Below, in pieces: positions 1 through 9,822 of a stretch of 64,000 nucleotides of DNA. Numbering within the stretch: the first letter of the stretch is position 1; each line of letters starts with the position of its first letter. This stretch comes from JADGHX01 sp037200125 (GTDB taxonomy: Bacteria > Pseudomonadota > Gammaproteobacteria > Steroidobacterales > Steroidobacteraceae), in NCBI GenBank assembly GCA_037200125.1, contig JBBCGS010000003.1:868001-932000 (forward strand). Direction: 5' to 3'. Made by a program: the position numbers and the translations under genes. Under the pieces are notes generated by a model. It searched no databases. It saw only the letters and a program-made list of their open reading frames with translations, and was not told where the DNA came from.

Positions 1-1292
1 AGATGAAGGATCACGAGCAGCTGCCGATGATCCCGATCCGCCTCGCCGAAGGCGTGTGGCTCGAGGATTTCAACGGCAAGCGGTACATCGACGCCATCAG
101 CTCGTGGTGGGTGAACCTCTTCGGGCATTCGAATCCGCGCATCAACGCGGCCCTCTGCCGCCAGATGGGCCGCCTGGAGCACGTGATCCTGGCCGGCTTC
201 ACGCACGAGCCCGTGATCGCACTAAGCGAGGCGCTCACCTCCCTGGCGCCCGCCGGGCTCACGCGCTGCTTCTATGCGGACAACGGCTCGTCTGCCGTCG
301 AAGTGGCGCTCAAGATGAGCTTCCACTACTGGCGCAATCTCGGGCGCACGCGGAAGAGCCGGTTCATCACGCTGACCAACAGCTACCACGGGGAGACGCT
401 CGGAGCGCTCTCCGTCGGCGACGTGGATCTGTACAAGAGCACGTACAAGCCGTTGCTCCTCGACGTGATCACCGTGCCCTCGCCGGATTGCTACGAGCGC
501 GAGCCGGGCGAATCCTGGGCGGATCACTCACGGCGCAAATTCGCGCTGATGGAGGAAACACTCGCGCGCCACGCGCACGAAGCGGCCGCCGTCATCGTCG
601 AGCCGCTCGTCCAATGCGCGGGGAGCATGCGCATGTACGACCCGGTGTACCTGAAGCTTCTCCGCGAAGCGTGCGATCGGCATCAGGTTCACCTCATCGC
701 CGACGAAATCGCCGTGGGCTTCGGCCGCACGGGCACGATGTTCGCGTGCGAGCAGGCCGGCATACGCCCCGACTTCATGTGCCTTTCGAAAGGGCTCACG
801 GGCGGCTACCTGCCGCTTTCGGCGGTGTTGACGACGGAGCCGGTGTATGCGGCTTTCTACGATGAGTACGTGAAGCTGAATGCGTTCCTCCATTCGCACA
901 GCTTCACGGGCAACCCGCTCGCTTGCGTAGCTGCGCTGGCGACGCTCTCTATCTTCAAGGAAGACGACGTCATCAACCGCAATCGCGGGCTGGCGGAGCA
1001 TCTCGGCGCGCGAGCGCGAGAGCTGCAGGATCACCCGCATGTTTCGGAAGTCAGGCGGACGGGCATGATCGCGGCGATCGAATTCGTTCGCGACAAGAAG
1101 AGCCGCGAGCCCTATGACTGGCGCGAACGGCGTGGACTCAGGATTTACCGGCATGCGCTGGAGCGCGGCGTTTTGCTGCGACCCGTGGGCAACGTCGTGT
1201 ACTTCATGCCGCCGTATGTGATCACTCCCGAGGAGATCGATCACATCGTCACCGTCGCCCGCGAGGGCATCGAGCTTGCGACGTGCGACTGA
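1..1292 (+). CDS. bioA: Adenosylmethionine-8-amino-7-oxononanoate aminotransferase, 5' end cut by window edge
   Basis: Class III PLP aminotransferase of biotin synthesis that converts KAPA to DAPA with S-adenosylmethionine as amino donor. The visible 429 residues open with MKDHEQLPMIPI, which in this family lies a little inside the protein (after a HPYTQ-like stretch), so the true start is left of the window. Family landmarks are ISSWWVNLFGH near the front, DEIAVGFGRTG for cofactor binding, and LSKGLTGGYLPLSAVL, which contains the lysine forming the PLP Schiff base. The C-terminus is complete. The stop codon overlaps the start of rsmE by 10 bp, so the two are probably co-transcribed. bioA next to rsmE and the chp cluster is also the Pseudomonas order. 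Confidence 0.95.
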   Translation, partial: MKDHEQLPMIPIRLAEGVWLEDFNGKRYIDAISSWWVNLFGHSNPRINAALCRQMGRLEHVILAGFTHEPVIALSEALTSLAPAGLTRCFYADNGSSAVEVALKMSFHYWRNLGRTRKSRFITLTNSYHGETLGALSVGDVDLYKSTYKPLLLDVITVPSPDCYEREPGESWADHSRRKFALMEETLARHAHEAAAVIVEPLVQCAGSMRMYDPVYLKLLREACDRHQVHLIADEIAVGFGRTGTMFACEQAGIRPDFMCLSKGLTGGYLPLSAVLTTEPVYAAFYDEYVKLNAFLHSHSFTGNPLACVAALATLSIFKEDDVINRNRGLAEHLGARARELQDHPHVSEVRRTGMIAAIEFVRDKKSREPYDWRERRGLRIYRHALERGVLLRPVGNVVYFMPPYVITPEEIDHIVTVAREGIELATCD

Positions 1293-2017
1293 CGCGGGTC
1301 TACGTTGAAGAGGCGCTGGCCACCGGCAGCAACTGCGTCATCGGCGGCTCGGCGGCGAATCACGTAATGCGCGTGCTTCGTCTGCGCGACGGCGATGCGC
1401 TCACGTTGTTCGACGGGCGGGGTGGCGAGTACGGAGCGCGGATTGCTGGTTTCCGTAAGGATTCCGTGCAGGTCGAGGTTCGGGAGCATCGGAAGGTCGA
1501 GCGCGAATCGGGCCTGAACCTGACGCTCGCGCAGGGCATCTCGCGTGGCGAGCGCATGGATTGGGTGATGCAGAAGGCGACGGAGCTCGGCGTCGCGCGC
1601 ATCGTTCCGTTGATCACCGAGCGCTCGGTCGTGAAGCTGGATGAGAAGCAACGCGAACGGAAGGTGGAGCACTGGCGCGCAATCGTGATCGCCGCGTGCG
1701 AGCAGAGCGGACGCAATCGCGTACCCGAGATCGCGACGCCCTGCGCCTTCCGTGAGGTGCTCCGGCCGGACGACCGCGCGGGCCGGAAGCTGCTGCTCTC
1801 TCCCCTCGGCAACCTCAACGCACGCGATCTTGCGCTGGCCGCCTCGGAGCCGGCGACGCTCCTCGTTGGTCCGGAGGGTGGGCTGTCCGAAGAGGAACGC
1901 GATCTCGCGGTCGATGCCGGCTTCGAGCAGGTCCGCATGGGGCCGCGCGTGCTGCGGACCGAGACCGCCGCCATCGCGGCGCTGACCATCCTCCAGCACG
2001 ATTACGGCGACCTGTAG
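1283..2017 (+). CDS. rsmE: 16S rRNA (uracil1498-N3)-methyltransferase
   Basis: 244-residue SPOUT methyltransferase that methylates U1498 in the decoding region of 16S rRNA. The start is GTG at 1283, inside the bioA 3' end. The N-terminal PUA-like part begins MRLTRVYVEE. The C-terminal knot carries LLVGPEGGLSEEE and GPRVLRTETA, the SAM-binding signature of the family. The length is typical. Translation is likely coupled to bioA because of the 10-bp overlap. Confidence 0.95.
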   Translation: MRLTRVYVEEALATGSNCVIGGSAANHVMRVLRLRDGDALTLFDGRGGEYGARIAGFRKDSVQVEVREHRKVERESGLNLTLAQGISRGERMDWVMQKATELGVARIVPLITERSVVKLDEKQRERKVEHWRAIVIAACEQSGRNRVPEIATPCAFREVLRPDDRAGRKLLLSPLGNLNARDLALAASEPATLLVGPEGGLSEEERDLAVDAGFEQVRMGPRVLRTETAAIAALTILQHDYGDL

Positions 2018-2046
2018 CTACACTTTCGATCCAGGAGGATCCCGGC

Positions 2047-2838
2047 ATGAAATATGTCGTCATCGCCGTACTCGCGCTGGTGCTGGGCGCCTTCGCCGCG
2101 CGCGCGTATTACAAGAAGAGCGAGCCCGAGCCGGTCGATCCGATCAACGTGATGGTGCTGCAGATGAAGACGCACGCCATCATCGAGCACGAGCGGCAGG
2201 TGGCGGTGTGGTATCGCGCGTGCCCGGAGGTCGCCGGTGTGAATCCCGAGATCTTCATCGCGTGGCCGGCGAAGCTGTCCTACGAGCTCGAGCTCGGTGA
2301 CGTCTCGATCGAGCGCGCCGGCGACACGATCAGAGTCAGCACACGGGCGATTCATCCGGACGAGCCGGCCGTTCCTTCCGATTTTCTCGACTACCTTGCC
2401 ACGAGCTCGCTGTTTACGTTCACGAACGAGCAGGGCCTCGTCAACAAGGAGATCCAGAAGTCTTCGCCGCTCGCGCGCTATCTGACGGCGTACTACCTGC
2501 TGCGTGACGAATCCCTGCGCGGCGATTTCGCCACGGAGATTGAAGGCCTCGTCACCCGCATGGCGGGTGCGCTGGGCGTTCCCGCGAGCAAAGTGGAAGT
2601 CGCGATCGCGAAGGAAGACGTGAAGCTGCCGAAGCTCCCGGCGCTCGAACTGTGCGGCGGGAGCGCGGCTTCAGTGAACGGCCTGCCCTTCGCGCGCCTC
2701 GAAGACAAGAACACGGTCCCGATCGCGTTCCGCCCGCCGCCGTCGAGTCGCACGCCCGCGGCGTCGACCGGCGGCCAACCGCCCGCCAGGCCGGAAGGTA
2801 TCGCAAGCGTTTACGGCCCGGCGAAGTCCGCGAAGTAA
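2047..2838 (+). CDS. Membrane-anchored protein of unknown function
   Basis: 263 residues. The start ATG is preceded by a strong AGGAGG (2033-2038). Residues 4-20 form a single hydrophobic segment (YVVIAVLALVLGAFAA) followed by a positively charged stretch, so the protein is probably anchored in the inner membrane with most of it periplasmic. The body holds a conserved-looking alpha/beta core (residues about 60-200), and the last 40 residues are Pro/Ala-rich and look disordered. The layout resembles DUF4230-type anchored proteins, but I cannot assign it with certainty. It lies 29 bp after rsmE and ends at a strong hairpin terminator facing the oppositely oriented chp operon. Confidence 0.75.
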   Translation: MKYVVIAVLALVLGAFAARAYYKKSEPEPVDPINVMVLQMKTHAIIEHERQVAVWYRACPEVAGVNPEIFIAWPAKLSYELELGDVSIERAGDTIRVSTRAIHPDEPAVPSDFLDYLATSSLFTFTNEQGLVNKEIQKSSPLARYLTAYYLLRDESLRGDFATEIEGLVTRMAGALGVPASKVEVAIAKEDVKLPKLPALELCGGSAASVNGLPFARLEDKNTVPIAFRPPPSSRTPAASTGGQPPARPEGIASVYGPAKSAK

Positions 2839-2923
2839 TCCGGCGCGCTCGAGAAGGGGAGAGCCTCAGCGCGCTCCCAATGCTTCCTGCAACGAGCCCG
2901 CAACGAGAAGACGCTCGGTCATG

Positions 2924-2975
2924 GAAGGCTAGCGAGCCTTCGCGCGGACACGAACTGCGATTCGTGTCGTTTTCG
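2924..2975 (+). terminator. Tandem hairpins between convergent transcripts
   Basis: Two hairpins lie in the gap between the 263-residue protein and chpC. The first has a 7-bp stem (GAAGGCT at 2924-2930 with AGCCTTC at 2935-2941). The second has a perfect 8-bp stem (GACACGAA at 2947-2954 with TTCGTGTC at 2961-2968) followed by GTTTTCG. It probably ends transcripts from the bioA-rsmE side. The weak U-run makes efficiency uncertain. Confidence 0.55.
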
Positions 2976-2988
2976 TCGAGAAATGCGC

Positions 2989-3465
2989 TCAGGTGACGCT
3001 GATGCGCGTCTCTTCCGCGATCATCTCTTCGATGCGATCGAGGTCGGGCACGAGCGGCGCCTCGTTGACCATGCGCACCTGGCAGATGATGGGCGCACGG
3101 TCGGCAAACACGCGGGAATTGTCAGGACGCACGACGTCCGAGCTCACGCGCACGAGCTGCGGGAAGCCCTGGGAAACGAGCCCGAAGTAACCCGCGTCGA
3201 CCTTCGTACCCATGCACGGAAGCACCACGATGCGAGTGCGCCCGGAAGCGGGCGGAATGTTGTTCCCGCACGCGCCCTCGAATGAAACCAGCGGCACCTG
3301 CCGACCGTTCCAGGGAACCGTGCCGACGTACCACGGCGGCGCGCCGGTCATTTCCGATGGCGTGACGAACCCGATGACCTCGGCCACGCAGGCACGCGGA
3401 ATGATAAGGCGCCCATCCACCAGCGGAATGAGCAGGCTGTAGATCTCGGTGACTCGCTCAGCCAT
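2989..3465 (-). CDS. chpC: CheW-like protein ChpC of the type IV pilus chemosensory system
   Basis: 158-residue CheW-domain protein, last gene of the pilGHIJ-chpA-chpC operon and only 12 bp after chpA. CheW-type proteins bridge chemoreceptor and CheA-type kinase at the cell pole; ChpC is the second such adaptor of the Chp system besides PilI. Sequence support is the LLIPLVDGRLIIPRACVAEV opening and WYVGTVPWNGRQVPLVSFE, the fold's typical receptor-facing strand pattern. The position after chpA fits P. aeruginosa, but there chpB (methylesterase) lies between chpA and chpC; here it is missing. Confidence 0.85.
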   Translation of the reverse strand: MAERVTEIYSLLIPLVDGRLIIPRACVAEVIGFVTPSEMTGAPPWYVGTVPWNGRQVPLVSFEGACGNNIPPASGRTRIVVLPCMGTKVDAGYFGLVSQGFPQLVRVSSDVVRPDNSRVFADRAPIICQVRMVNEAPLVPDLDRIEEMIAEETRISVT

Positions 3466-3477
3466 TCAGGTCCCCTC

Positions 3478-6400
3478 TCAACCCCGTGCTTCGCCGACTT
3501 CGGCGAGCGATCGCGAGTTCCGCGTGCTCCGGTGCTGCTCCACCAGCGGCGCGATCGCATCGAGCAGCTGCGCTTCCTGGTAGGGCTTGCCGAGGTAGTC
3601 GTTCACACCCAGCTCGATCGCGCGCGCGCGGTGCTTCTCGCCCACGCGCGAGGTGATCATGATGATCGGCACATCCGCGAGCCGTGGATCGTTGCGCACG
3701 TGGCCGGCGACTTCGTAGCCGTCCATGCGCGGCATTTCGATGTCGAGCAGGATGATGTCGGGCACGTGATCCTGCAGCAGGCTCACCGCGTCCAGGCCGT
3801 CGCGCGCGGTGAGCACGCGCATGCCGTTGCGCTCGAGCAGTCGCTGCGTCACGCGGCGCACGGTGATGGAGTCGTCCACCACCATGACGAACGTGCGGCG
3901 ATCCGTCTTCTCGCGCTGGACGGGCTGCGCCCGGCCGCGCCACTCGGCACGCACCAGCGCGCCGATGTCGAGAATCACGACGATGCGGCCGTCGCCGAGA
4001 ATCGTGGCGCCCGAGATGCCGCGAATCGACGAAACCTGCGGACCGACGCTCTTCACCACGATTTCGCGGCTGCCCACGAGCTCGTCGGTGATGAGGCCGG
4101 TCGAATGCTCGCCGGCGCGTACCAGCACCACCGGAATCGTGACGTCCTGTTCCGGCAGCGGCGAAGGCTCGAGGCCGACGAACGTCGCCAGGTTCTGGAA
4201 GCGATACTTCTGGCCGTTGTAGTCGAAGGTGGGCTGGTCGCGGCCGAGATGGCTCGTGACTTCCGTCTTCGACAAGCGCAGCACGCCTTCCACTGTGGGC
4301 AGCGGCAGCGCATAGAACTCTTCACCCGTGCGCACGACGAGCGCATGACTGATCGCGAGCGTGAACGGCAGACGAATCGTGAACGAGGAGCCCTGCCCCG
4401 AACGCGACTCCATGTGGAGCGCGCCACCGAGGCGTTTGATCTCCGTCGCGACCACGTCCATGCCGACGCCGCGACCCGCCTGCTGGGTGATCTTGCCGGC
4501 CGTCGAGAAGCCCGGCTCGAGGATGAGCTGCATGGCGTCTTCGTCGCTGAGCGACGAGCCATCCGGAATCAGCCCGAGCGCCGTACCCTTGTCGCGAATC
4601 GCCTTGAGGTTCATGCCCGCGCCGTCGTCAGACAGGCGCACCATGACTTCCGCACCTTCGCGGTGAAGCTCGAGCGTGATGCGGCCCGCATCGTTCTTGC
4701 CGGCGGCGATGCGCTCGTCCGGCTTCTCGATGCCGTGAACGACAGCATTGCGAAGCATGTGCTCGAACGGCGGCAGCATGCGCTCGAGCACCTGGCGATC
4801 GAGCTCACCCGAGGCGCCTTCGACCACCAGTTCCGCTCGCTTGCCGGTATCCGCAGCGGCCTGGCGCACGATGCGCGCGAGGCGCTGCACGTGACGCTGG
4901 AACGGAACCATGCGCGTCCGCATGAGACCGTTCTGCAGTTCGGTGATCGTGCGGGCCTGCTGCTGCAGAAGGTTCTGCGTGTCCTGCGCGAGCGTGTCGA
5001 GCAGGCTCTGAATGCTCTGCACGTCGTTCGCGGTTTCGGCGAGTGCGCGTGAGAACTGCTGGATCGACGAGTACCGGTCGAGCTCCAGCGGATCGAAGTC
5101 GCTGCGATGGGTCGAACCCTCGTCTTCGTGACGATGCAGGATCTGCGCTTCGGTTTCGATTTCGAGCTTGCGGAGCTGCTCTTTCAGACGCGTCACCGTG
5201 CGCCCGAGCTCCGAGAGGTTGAAGTCTATGGAGCCCATCTGCTGTTCGAGACGGGCACGCGCGATGCTGACTTCACCTGCGGTGTTGAGCAGCGTGTCGA
5301 GCAACTCGGCATCGACGCGAGCCATTTCGGGCCGGTCGGAAGCCGGCGGCGCGGGCTCACGGCCCGGAGGCACCGGTGCTGGCGGCACGATGTGCTCTTC
5401 GCCATTGCCGTCAGCGGCTTTCGCCGCAGGCGGGAATACCGCGCGCGTCGAGACCGGCGCGACATCGGCAGCAACCGGTTCGCTGAAAGAAGTTTCCTCG
5501 GATGTGCTCGAGGGCGCTTCTGCTGCGGGCGGCGCGAACGTGTGCTCGAAGCTGCCGACAGGCGGCTCCGGCGCCTCAGCCTGAAACTCCTGCGCCGCAC
5601 TCGAAGGCTCCCCCGAGTACGGCGGCGCGTAGCTCGAGAAGTCGGGCGCGGAAATGATCGCGGAAGACTCGACCAGCGACGCGAACGTGGACGTCTCGCC
5701 GATGAACTCAGGTTCCGGGACCGGCGCCAACGGCGCGGGCACTTCGAGCGAAGCGAGCGCGGCGGCGGCGGGCTCCGCTTCGGCATGCTCGGGAAAACCC
5801 GGCGCTTCCGCGATTCGTGTTTGTTCCTCGATCTCCGGCGCGATCGGCGCAGCGGGAGCGAACGGCGCGGGCGAGGACTCTTCGACAAGTGCCGTAACCG
5901 GCGCGACGGCGATGGACGCTGGAGCTTCGACGGGCACGGCCGGAGCCGCTGGCGCCGCAGCCGTCGGCGCAACAGCCGCTGGCGCGGCCTTCTTCGCAAC
6001 GGGCTTCGGCTGTTCGGGCTTCGAAAGCGATTGAATCTGGCGGATCAGCTTGCGCGCTTCGGCGACCGGCTGGCTCGCGACCACGGCATCGCGCATGCGC
6101 GCGAGCTCGTCGAGGCAGGTTTGCAGCACGTCGAACGCGCGAGGCGTCGTCGGCACGAGACCGCTGTCCATCTGCATCACGAGCGTTTCGAGCTCGTGGC
6201 TGAGATCGCCCATCGGAGTGATGCCGGCCATGCGGGCGCCACCCTTCAGGGTATGCATCGGCCGCTTCAGCGCGGAGCGGAGATCGGAGCTGTCCGGCTG
6301 GGCGCGCCAGGCCACGAGCGCCTGTTCGGAAACGTCGATCAGCTCGGTCGCTTCTTCGGTGAAGATGGAAGCCACTTCGGCGTCATAGTCGGAGTGATAG

Positions 6401-9400
6401 ACGGGTTCGCCGTCGTCGATTTCCTCTTCGACCGGGTCGGATGTTTCTTCGATCGGCGCATCGAGCGCGACCGACTCGGCGGCGACCTCGGCGGCGGCCT
6501 CGGCACGCGGCGCTTCAGCGGCGGCCGGCTCGGCGCCGGCGAGCTCGGCACCCTGCACGTCGGCAGTGACATCGGCGTCGGGGGTGCTGAGCACGATGTC
6601 TTCGACGGCCGGCGTTTCAACGGTGATCTCACCGATGCCGGGCGTTTCGTCGCTCAGCACGAAGTCGATCAGCGGTTCCTGGCTATCGATCTCGGGGTCG
6701 GGGCTCAACACGCGCGACTCGAGCGTGATGTCCTCGATGATGCCCGGCTCGATCTCTTCCACTACTTCGCCCGAAGTATCCAACGCCACGTCCAGCGCGA
6801 GCAGCGAGTCGACGTCATCGATCGGCTCTTCGGCAAGCGCCCTCTGCGCGGTCTCGTTCGCGATCGTCGACGTGTGCGCATTGGTGGCAGCGGCGGCTTC
6901 AGCCGCATGATTCGCGGCGTCGGCAATGCGCAGGTCGAGCGCGGCTTCCGCCTGCCCGATGCGCCTCCGCAGGCCTTCGTGAGTCAGGAAGAAGCCCGTC
7001 GCCTCATCGAGATGAGACGCCACGGACTCCATGGCGGTCATGCAATCGGCGAGCAGATCCAGATCCGGCGTGACGATGCCGACGCCCGCGCCGTTGCTGT
7101 ACGCCTTGCGCAACCAGTGATCGAGCGGCTCGGCGAGACGGATTCCGTGCCGCGCTTCGGCCATCTTCGAACTGCCGGACAGCGTGTGACACGCGCGGTA
7201 AAGCTCTTCGGTCAGAAGGTGCGGAGCGGGTTTGCCGCGCTCGCGATCGATAAACCCGCGAACCGTCGCGATGTGCGCTGACGTTTCGCGCGAGTAGATA
7301 TCCTTGAGCAGGTCATCGGAACCGAAATGCGTGGATGCAGGCGCATCCTCACGCGGATTCCGCGAAGTTCCGCTACCACTCTCGCCGTGCCCGGACGGTA
7401 GCGCCGCGCCGGTGCTAGCGGGGTTTGCGGCTGCGGGCGTAGTCGAGAGTGACGCCGACGCCGCCTGAGCCGACGCGGGCGGGAGCGGGGCTACCGCCGG
7501 AATTTTTTTTTCCGCCGCAGCCGCGATCGCCGCCTCCGGGATCGTCGCGACCCGCAGGGTTTCCTGGGGTACCGGCTTCGTCGAGGCGAGGCCATGGGCG
7601 CGCGAAACGATGCCCGCCACATCCGCCGTCGGCGCGCGATGCGTCTCGAGCTGGTCGATGAGCTGCGGCAGGACCGCAACGGCATCGCGCAGCACCGCGA
7701 GAATCTGCGGCGAACGCGTCACCGTGTTGTCGAGCAGGCGATTCAGCAGGTTCTCGATCGCCCACGCGAACTCGGAAAGATCGCGCGCGCCGACCATGCG
7801 GCCGCTGCCCTTCAGCGTGTGGAACGAACGGCGGAGGGTGACGAGACCTTCCTGCTCGAGCGGGTTCTGCTCCCACGCCGGGAAATGCTTCTGGATCTTC
7901 GCGAGCTCTTCACGCGCTTCTTCGATGAAGAGCGCGAGCAGCTCCGGATCCGCCGTCGCCAGCTGCGCCGCCGAGGAAGACTTCGCGGCAAGCGTGGGGG
8001 CGGCCAGGCCGACATCGGTGGTCTCGCCCTCGTCCCCCTGCATCGGGGTAGCCGAAGGAATCTGCAGAGTGCGCGCAAACGCGGACGGATCGAGCGGCGC
8101 CACCGTCGGCACCGACGGCGTCTGCTCGTTCGCGAGCATCTGCAGGCAGGTGTGCGCGTTGTCGAGCATGTACCAGGGGTCGCTGCGACCGGCCTGGAGC
8201 GTTTCCATGTAGTACTCGACGCTCACGATCGCGTCGGCAAGCCGGTCGATGAAGCCCGGCGGCAGCCCGCCGCCACCCGGCTGCATGACCCGCTTCAGCT
8301 GCCGCGTGATCTCATCGATGATCTCGACCGCTCGCGATTTGCCGAGCATCAGCAGCGCCGCCTTGAGGCCGCGCATGAGGTCCTGCCAGCTGTCGAGGCC
8401 GGCGGCATCGAGCACGCCACCGACGTTCTGCGAAATCGCTTCCTTCACGCGCGCGAGGTTCAGGATGCACTCGCGCAGAACGGCGCCCTGCACGAGCCTG
8501 AACTCAGGATCGTCGCCATGCGCGTTGGATGCCGAGTTCGACGTGCGCGGCATGATCATGCCGACGAGGCGATCGTCGAGCCTGTCTTCGACGCTGATGA
8601 GCGTGGCGGCGATCTCAACGAGCGTGGCTTCGTCGGGCATGAGCTTGCCGGTGACGATCTTGTCGAGCCGCTCGGTTTCGCCTATCACGCTCGAGCGCAA
8701 TTCGCCCAGGCCGAGCACGCCGAGCGTGTCGCCGATCTTCCGGAGCATCTCCACCTGTGAAGCGAGCTCGGCCGGCTGGCCGGCGCCCCGGCGCACGAAG
8801 ATATCCAGGACGTCCTTGACCTTGCCCAGGTCCTCGCGGATCGCGGCGGCCACGGTCTGCATCAGCTTGACGCTGGGCGCGGAGAGATTCTCGCGCTCTT
8901 GCTCCACCGTCTCATCGACGGGCAGCAGCTCGGAGAGCCGGAACGACGCACGCACGGCCGTCACACGCGGGCCCGACGTTTCCGCACGCCCCACGTAATA
9001 AAGAAGATTGTTCAGCAGCTCGACGGGAGGGGTCTGCGTGTAGCGCGCCTCGCCCTGTTCGTAGAGCCGCTTGATCTCGCGATCCGCAAGGCCGAGCAGG
9101 CGCTTGATGGAAACGCCGCCTTCGAGGCCGTTTTCCTGCAGTCCTTCGATGACCGCGCCGGTGACCCACCAGAGCTGGAACAGCGGCTGGCGGGTCGCGA
9201 TCTGCTCGAGCTTCTGCGCGACGGCCGCGAGGATGTCGAGGTTCTGCTCGATGCGCTCGCCGCGAATCCAGCCGATGAGCCCCACCTGGAAACGCGCGCG
9301 CAGCCGCCGAGCCCATTGCTCGACGTTCAGCGGCGGCTCGCCCGGCGACGAGACAACCGGCTGCGCCTGCTTGTCGGACTTGAGATTGAGCAGCAGCAGC

Positions 9401-9813
9401 GTGCCTTCGGACAGCAGCGCGCTTCCGCGCACGGCACGAAGGTCGTTCAACAATGGCAGCAGCACGAGCGCAAGGTCGCGCCCGCCCGCGAGCACACGCT
9501 CGAGGTAGCCGGGCAGCTGGACCATGGCGCGCATGAGCGCGTCGAGGCTCTCGGCCTGGTTCTTTCTCTCGGCGGCCGTGGCGAGCAGGTAGCTCGTCAC
9601 CTGTTCCATTTCTTCGGCGAGCAGCGCTGCGCCGTAGATTTCGAGCACGCGCAGGACGCCCTGCACCTGGTGCAGTTCCTGTTTGCAACGCTCGAGGAGC
9701 GTGAGGTTCTCCGGCTGCTCGACATAGTTCTCGAGCGCCGAGCGAGCCTCGGACAAGGTCGCGTTCAGCTCGCGACCGACGAAATCGAATGTCTGGGAAG
9801 CCACGTCAGGCAT
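3478..9813 (-). CDS. chpA: Hybrid histidine kinase ChpA with several Hpt domains, CheW and receiver domains
   Basis: 2111-residue CheA-type kinase controlling type IV pilus extension and retraction and surface responses. Phosphotransfer domains are seen around His48 (degenerate, LHQVQGVLRV), His665 (FHTLKGSGRM), His876 (CHTLSGSSKM) and His1187 (MHTLKGGARM). Long Ala/Pro/Glu-rich linkers follow (about 770-840, 980-1120, 1250-1480). The dimerisation region is near 1490-1530, and the HATPase N-box (LRNAVVHGIEKPDE) is near 1690 with a glycine box (GRGVGMDVV) near 1780. A CheW domain spans about 1820-1955. The C-terminal receiver has phospho-acceptor Asp2024 in LLDIEMP. The length is slightly below the ~2470 residues of P. 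aeruginosa ChpA. The reading frame is intact over 6.3 kb. Confidence 0.95.
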   Translation of the reverse strand: MPDVASQTFDFVGRELNATLSEARSALENYVEQPENLTLLERCKQELHQVQGVLRVLEIYGAALLAEEMEQVTSYLLATAAERKNQAESLDALMRAMVQLPGYLERVLAGGRDLALVLLPLLNDLRAVRGSALLSEGTLLLLNLKSDKQAQPVVSSPGEPPLNVEQWARRLRARFQVGLIGWIRGERIEQNLDILAAVAQKLEQIATRQPLFQLWWVTGAVIEGLQENGLEGGVSIKRLLGLADREIKRLYEQGEARYTQTPPVELLNNLLYYVGRAETSGPRVTAVRASFRLSELLPVDETVEQERENLSAPSVKLMQTVAAAIREDLGKVKDVLDIFVRRGAGQPAELASQVEMLRKIGDTLGVLGLGELRSSVIGETERLDKIVTGKLMPDEATLVEIAATLISVEDRLDDRLVGMIMPRTSNSASNAHGDDPEFRLVQGAVLRECILNLARVKEAISQNVGGVLDAAGLDSWQDLMRGLKAALLMLGKSRAVEIIDEITRQLKRVMQPGGGGLPPGFIDRLADAIVSVEYYMETLQAGRSDPWYMLDNAHTCLQMLANEQTPSVPTVAPLDPSAFARTLQIPSATPMQGDEGETTDVGLAAPTLAAKSSSAAQLATADPELLALFIEEAREELAKIQKHFPAWEQNPLEQEGLVTLRRSFHTLKGSGRMVGARDLSEFAWAIENLLNRLLDNTVTRSPQILAVLRDAVAVLPQLIDQLETHRAPTADVAGIVSRAHGLASTKPVPQETLRVATIPEAAIAAAAEKKIPAVAPLPPASAQAASASLSTTPAAANPASTGAALPSGHGESGSGTSRNPREDAPASTHFGSDDLLKDIYSRETSAHIATVRGFIDRERGKPAPHLLTEELYRACHTLSGSSKMAEARHGIRLAEPLDHWLRKAYSNGAGVGIVTPDLDLLADCMTAMESVASHLDEATGFFLTHEGLRRRIGQAEAALDLRIADAANHAAEAAAATNAHTSTIANETAQRALAEEPIDDVDSLLALDVALDTSGEVVEEIEPGIIEDITLESRVLSPDPEIDSQEPLIDFVLSDETPGIGEITVETPAVEDIVLSTPDADVTADVQGAELAGAEPAAAEAPRAEAAAEVAAESVALDAPIEETSDPVEEEIDDGEPVYHSDYDAEVASIFTEEATELIDVSEQALVAWRAQPDSSDLRSALKRPMHTLKGGARMAGITPMGDLSHELETLVMQMDSGLVPTTPRAFDVLQTCLDELARMRDAVVASQPVAEARKLIRQIQSLSKPEQPKPVAKKAAPAAVAPTAAAPAAPAVPVEAPASIAVAPVTALVEESSPAPFAPAAPIAPEIEEQTRIAEAPGFPEHAEAEPAAAALASLEVPAPLAPVPEPEFIGETSTFASLVESSAIISAPDFSSYAPPYSGEPSSAAQEFQAEAPEPPVGSFEHTFAPPAAEAPSSTSEETSFSEPVAADVAPVSTRAVFPPAAKAADGNGEEHIVPPAPVPPGREPAPPASDRPEMARVDAELLDTLLNTAGEVSIARARLEQQMGSIDFNLSELGRTVTRLKEQLRKLEIETEAQILHRHEDEGSTHRSDFDPLELDRYSSIQQFSRALAETANDVQSIQSLLDTLAQDTQNLLQQQARTITELQNGLMRTRMVPFQRHVQRLARIVRQAAADTGKRAELVVEGASGELDRQVLERMLPPFEHMLRNAVVHGIEKPDERIAAGKNDAGRITLELHREGAEVMVRLSDDGAGMNLKAIRDKGTALGLIPDGSSLSDEDAMQLILEPGFSTAGKITQQAGRGVGMDVVATEIKRLGGALHMESRSGQGSSFTIRLPFTLAISHALVVRTGEEFYALPLPTVEGVLRLSKTEVTSHLGRDQPTFDYNGQKYRFQNLATFVGLEPSPLPEQDVTIPVVLVRAGEHSTGLITDELVGSREIVVKSVGPQVSSIRGISGATILGDGRIVVILDIGALVRAEWRGRAQPVQREKTDRRTFVMVVDDSITVRRVTQRLLERNGMRVLTARDGLDAVSLLQDHVPDIILLDIEMPRMDGYEVAGHVRNDPRLADVPIIMITSRVGEKHRARAIELGVNDYLGKPYQEAQLLDAIAPLVEQHRSTRNSRSLAEVGEARG

Positions 9814-9822
9814 CTACTCGCC

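Noticed and set aside
5107..7281. 724-residue open frame antisense to chpA
   Set aside because: Arg/Asp/Gly-rich low-complexity translation typical of the reverse strand of a GC-rich Ala/Glu-coding gene; chpA domains are clear on the other strand.
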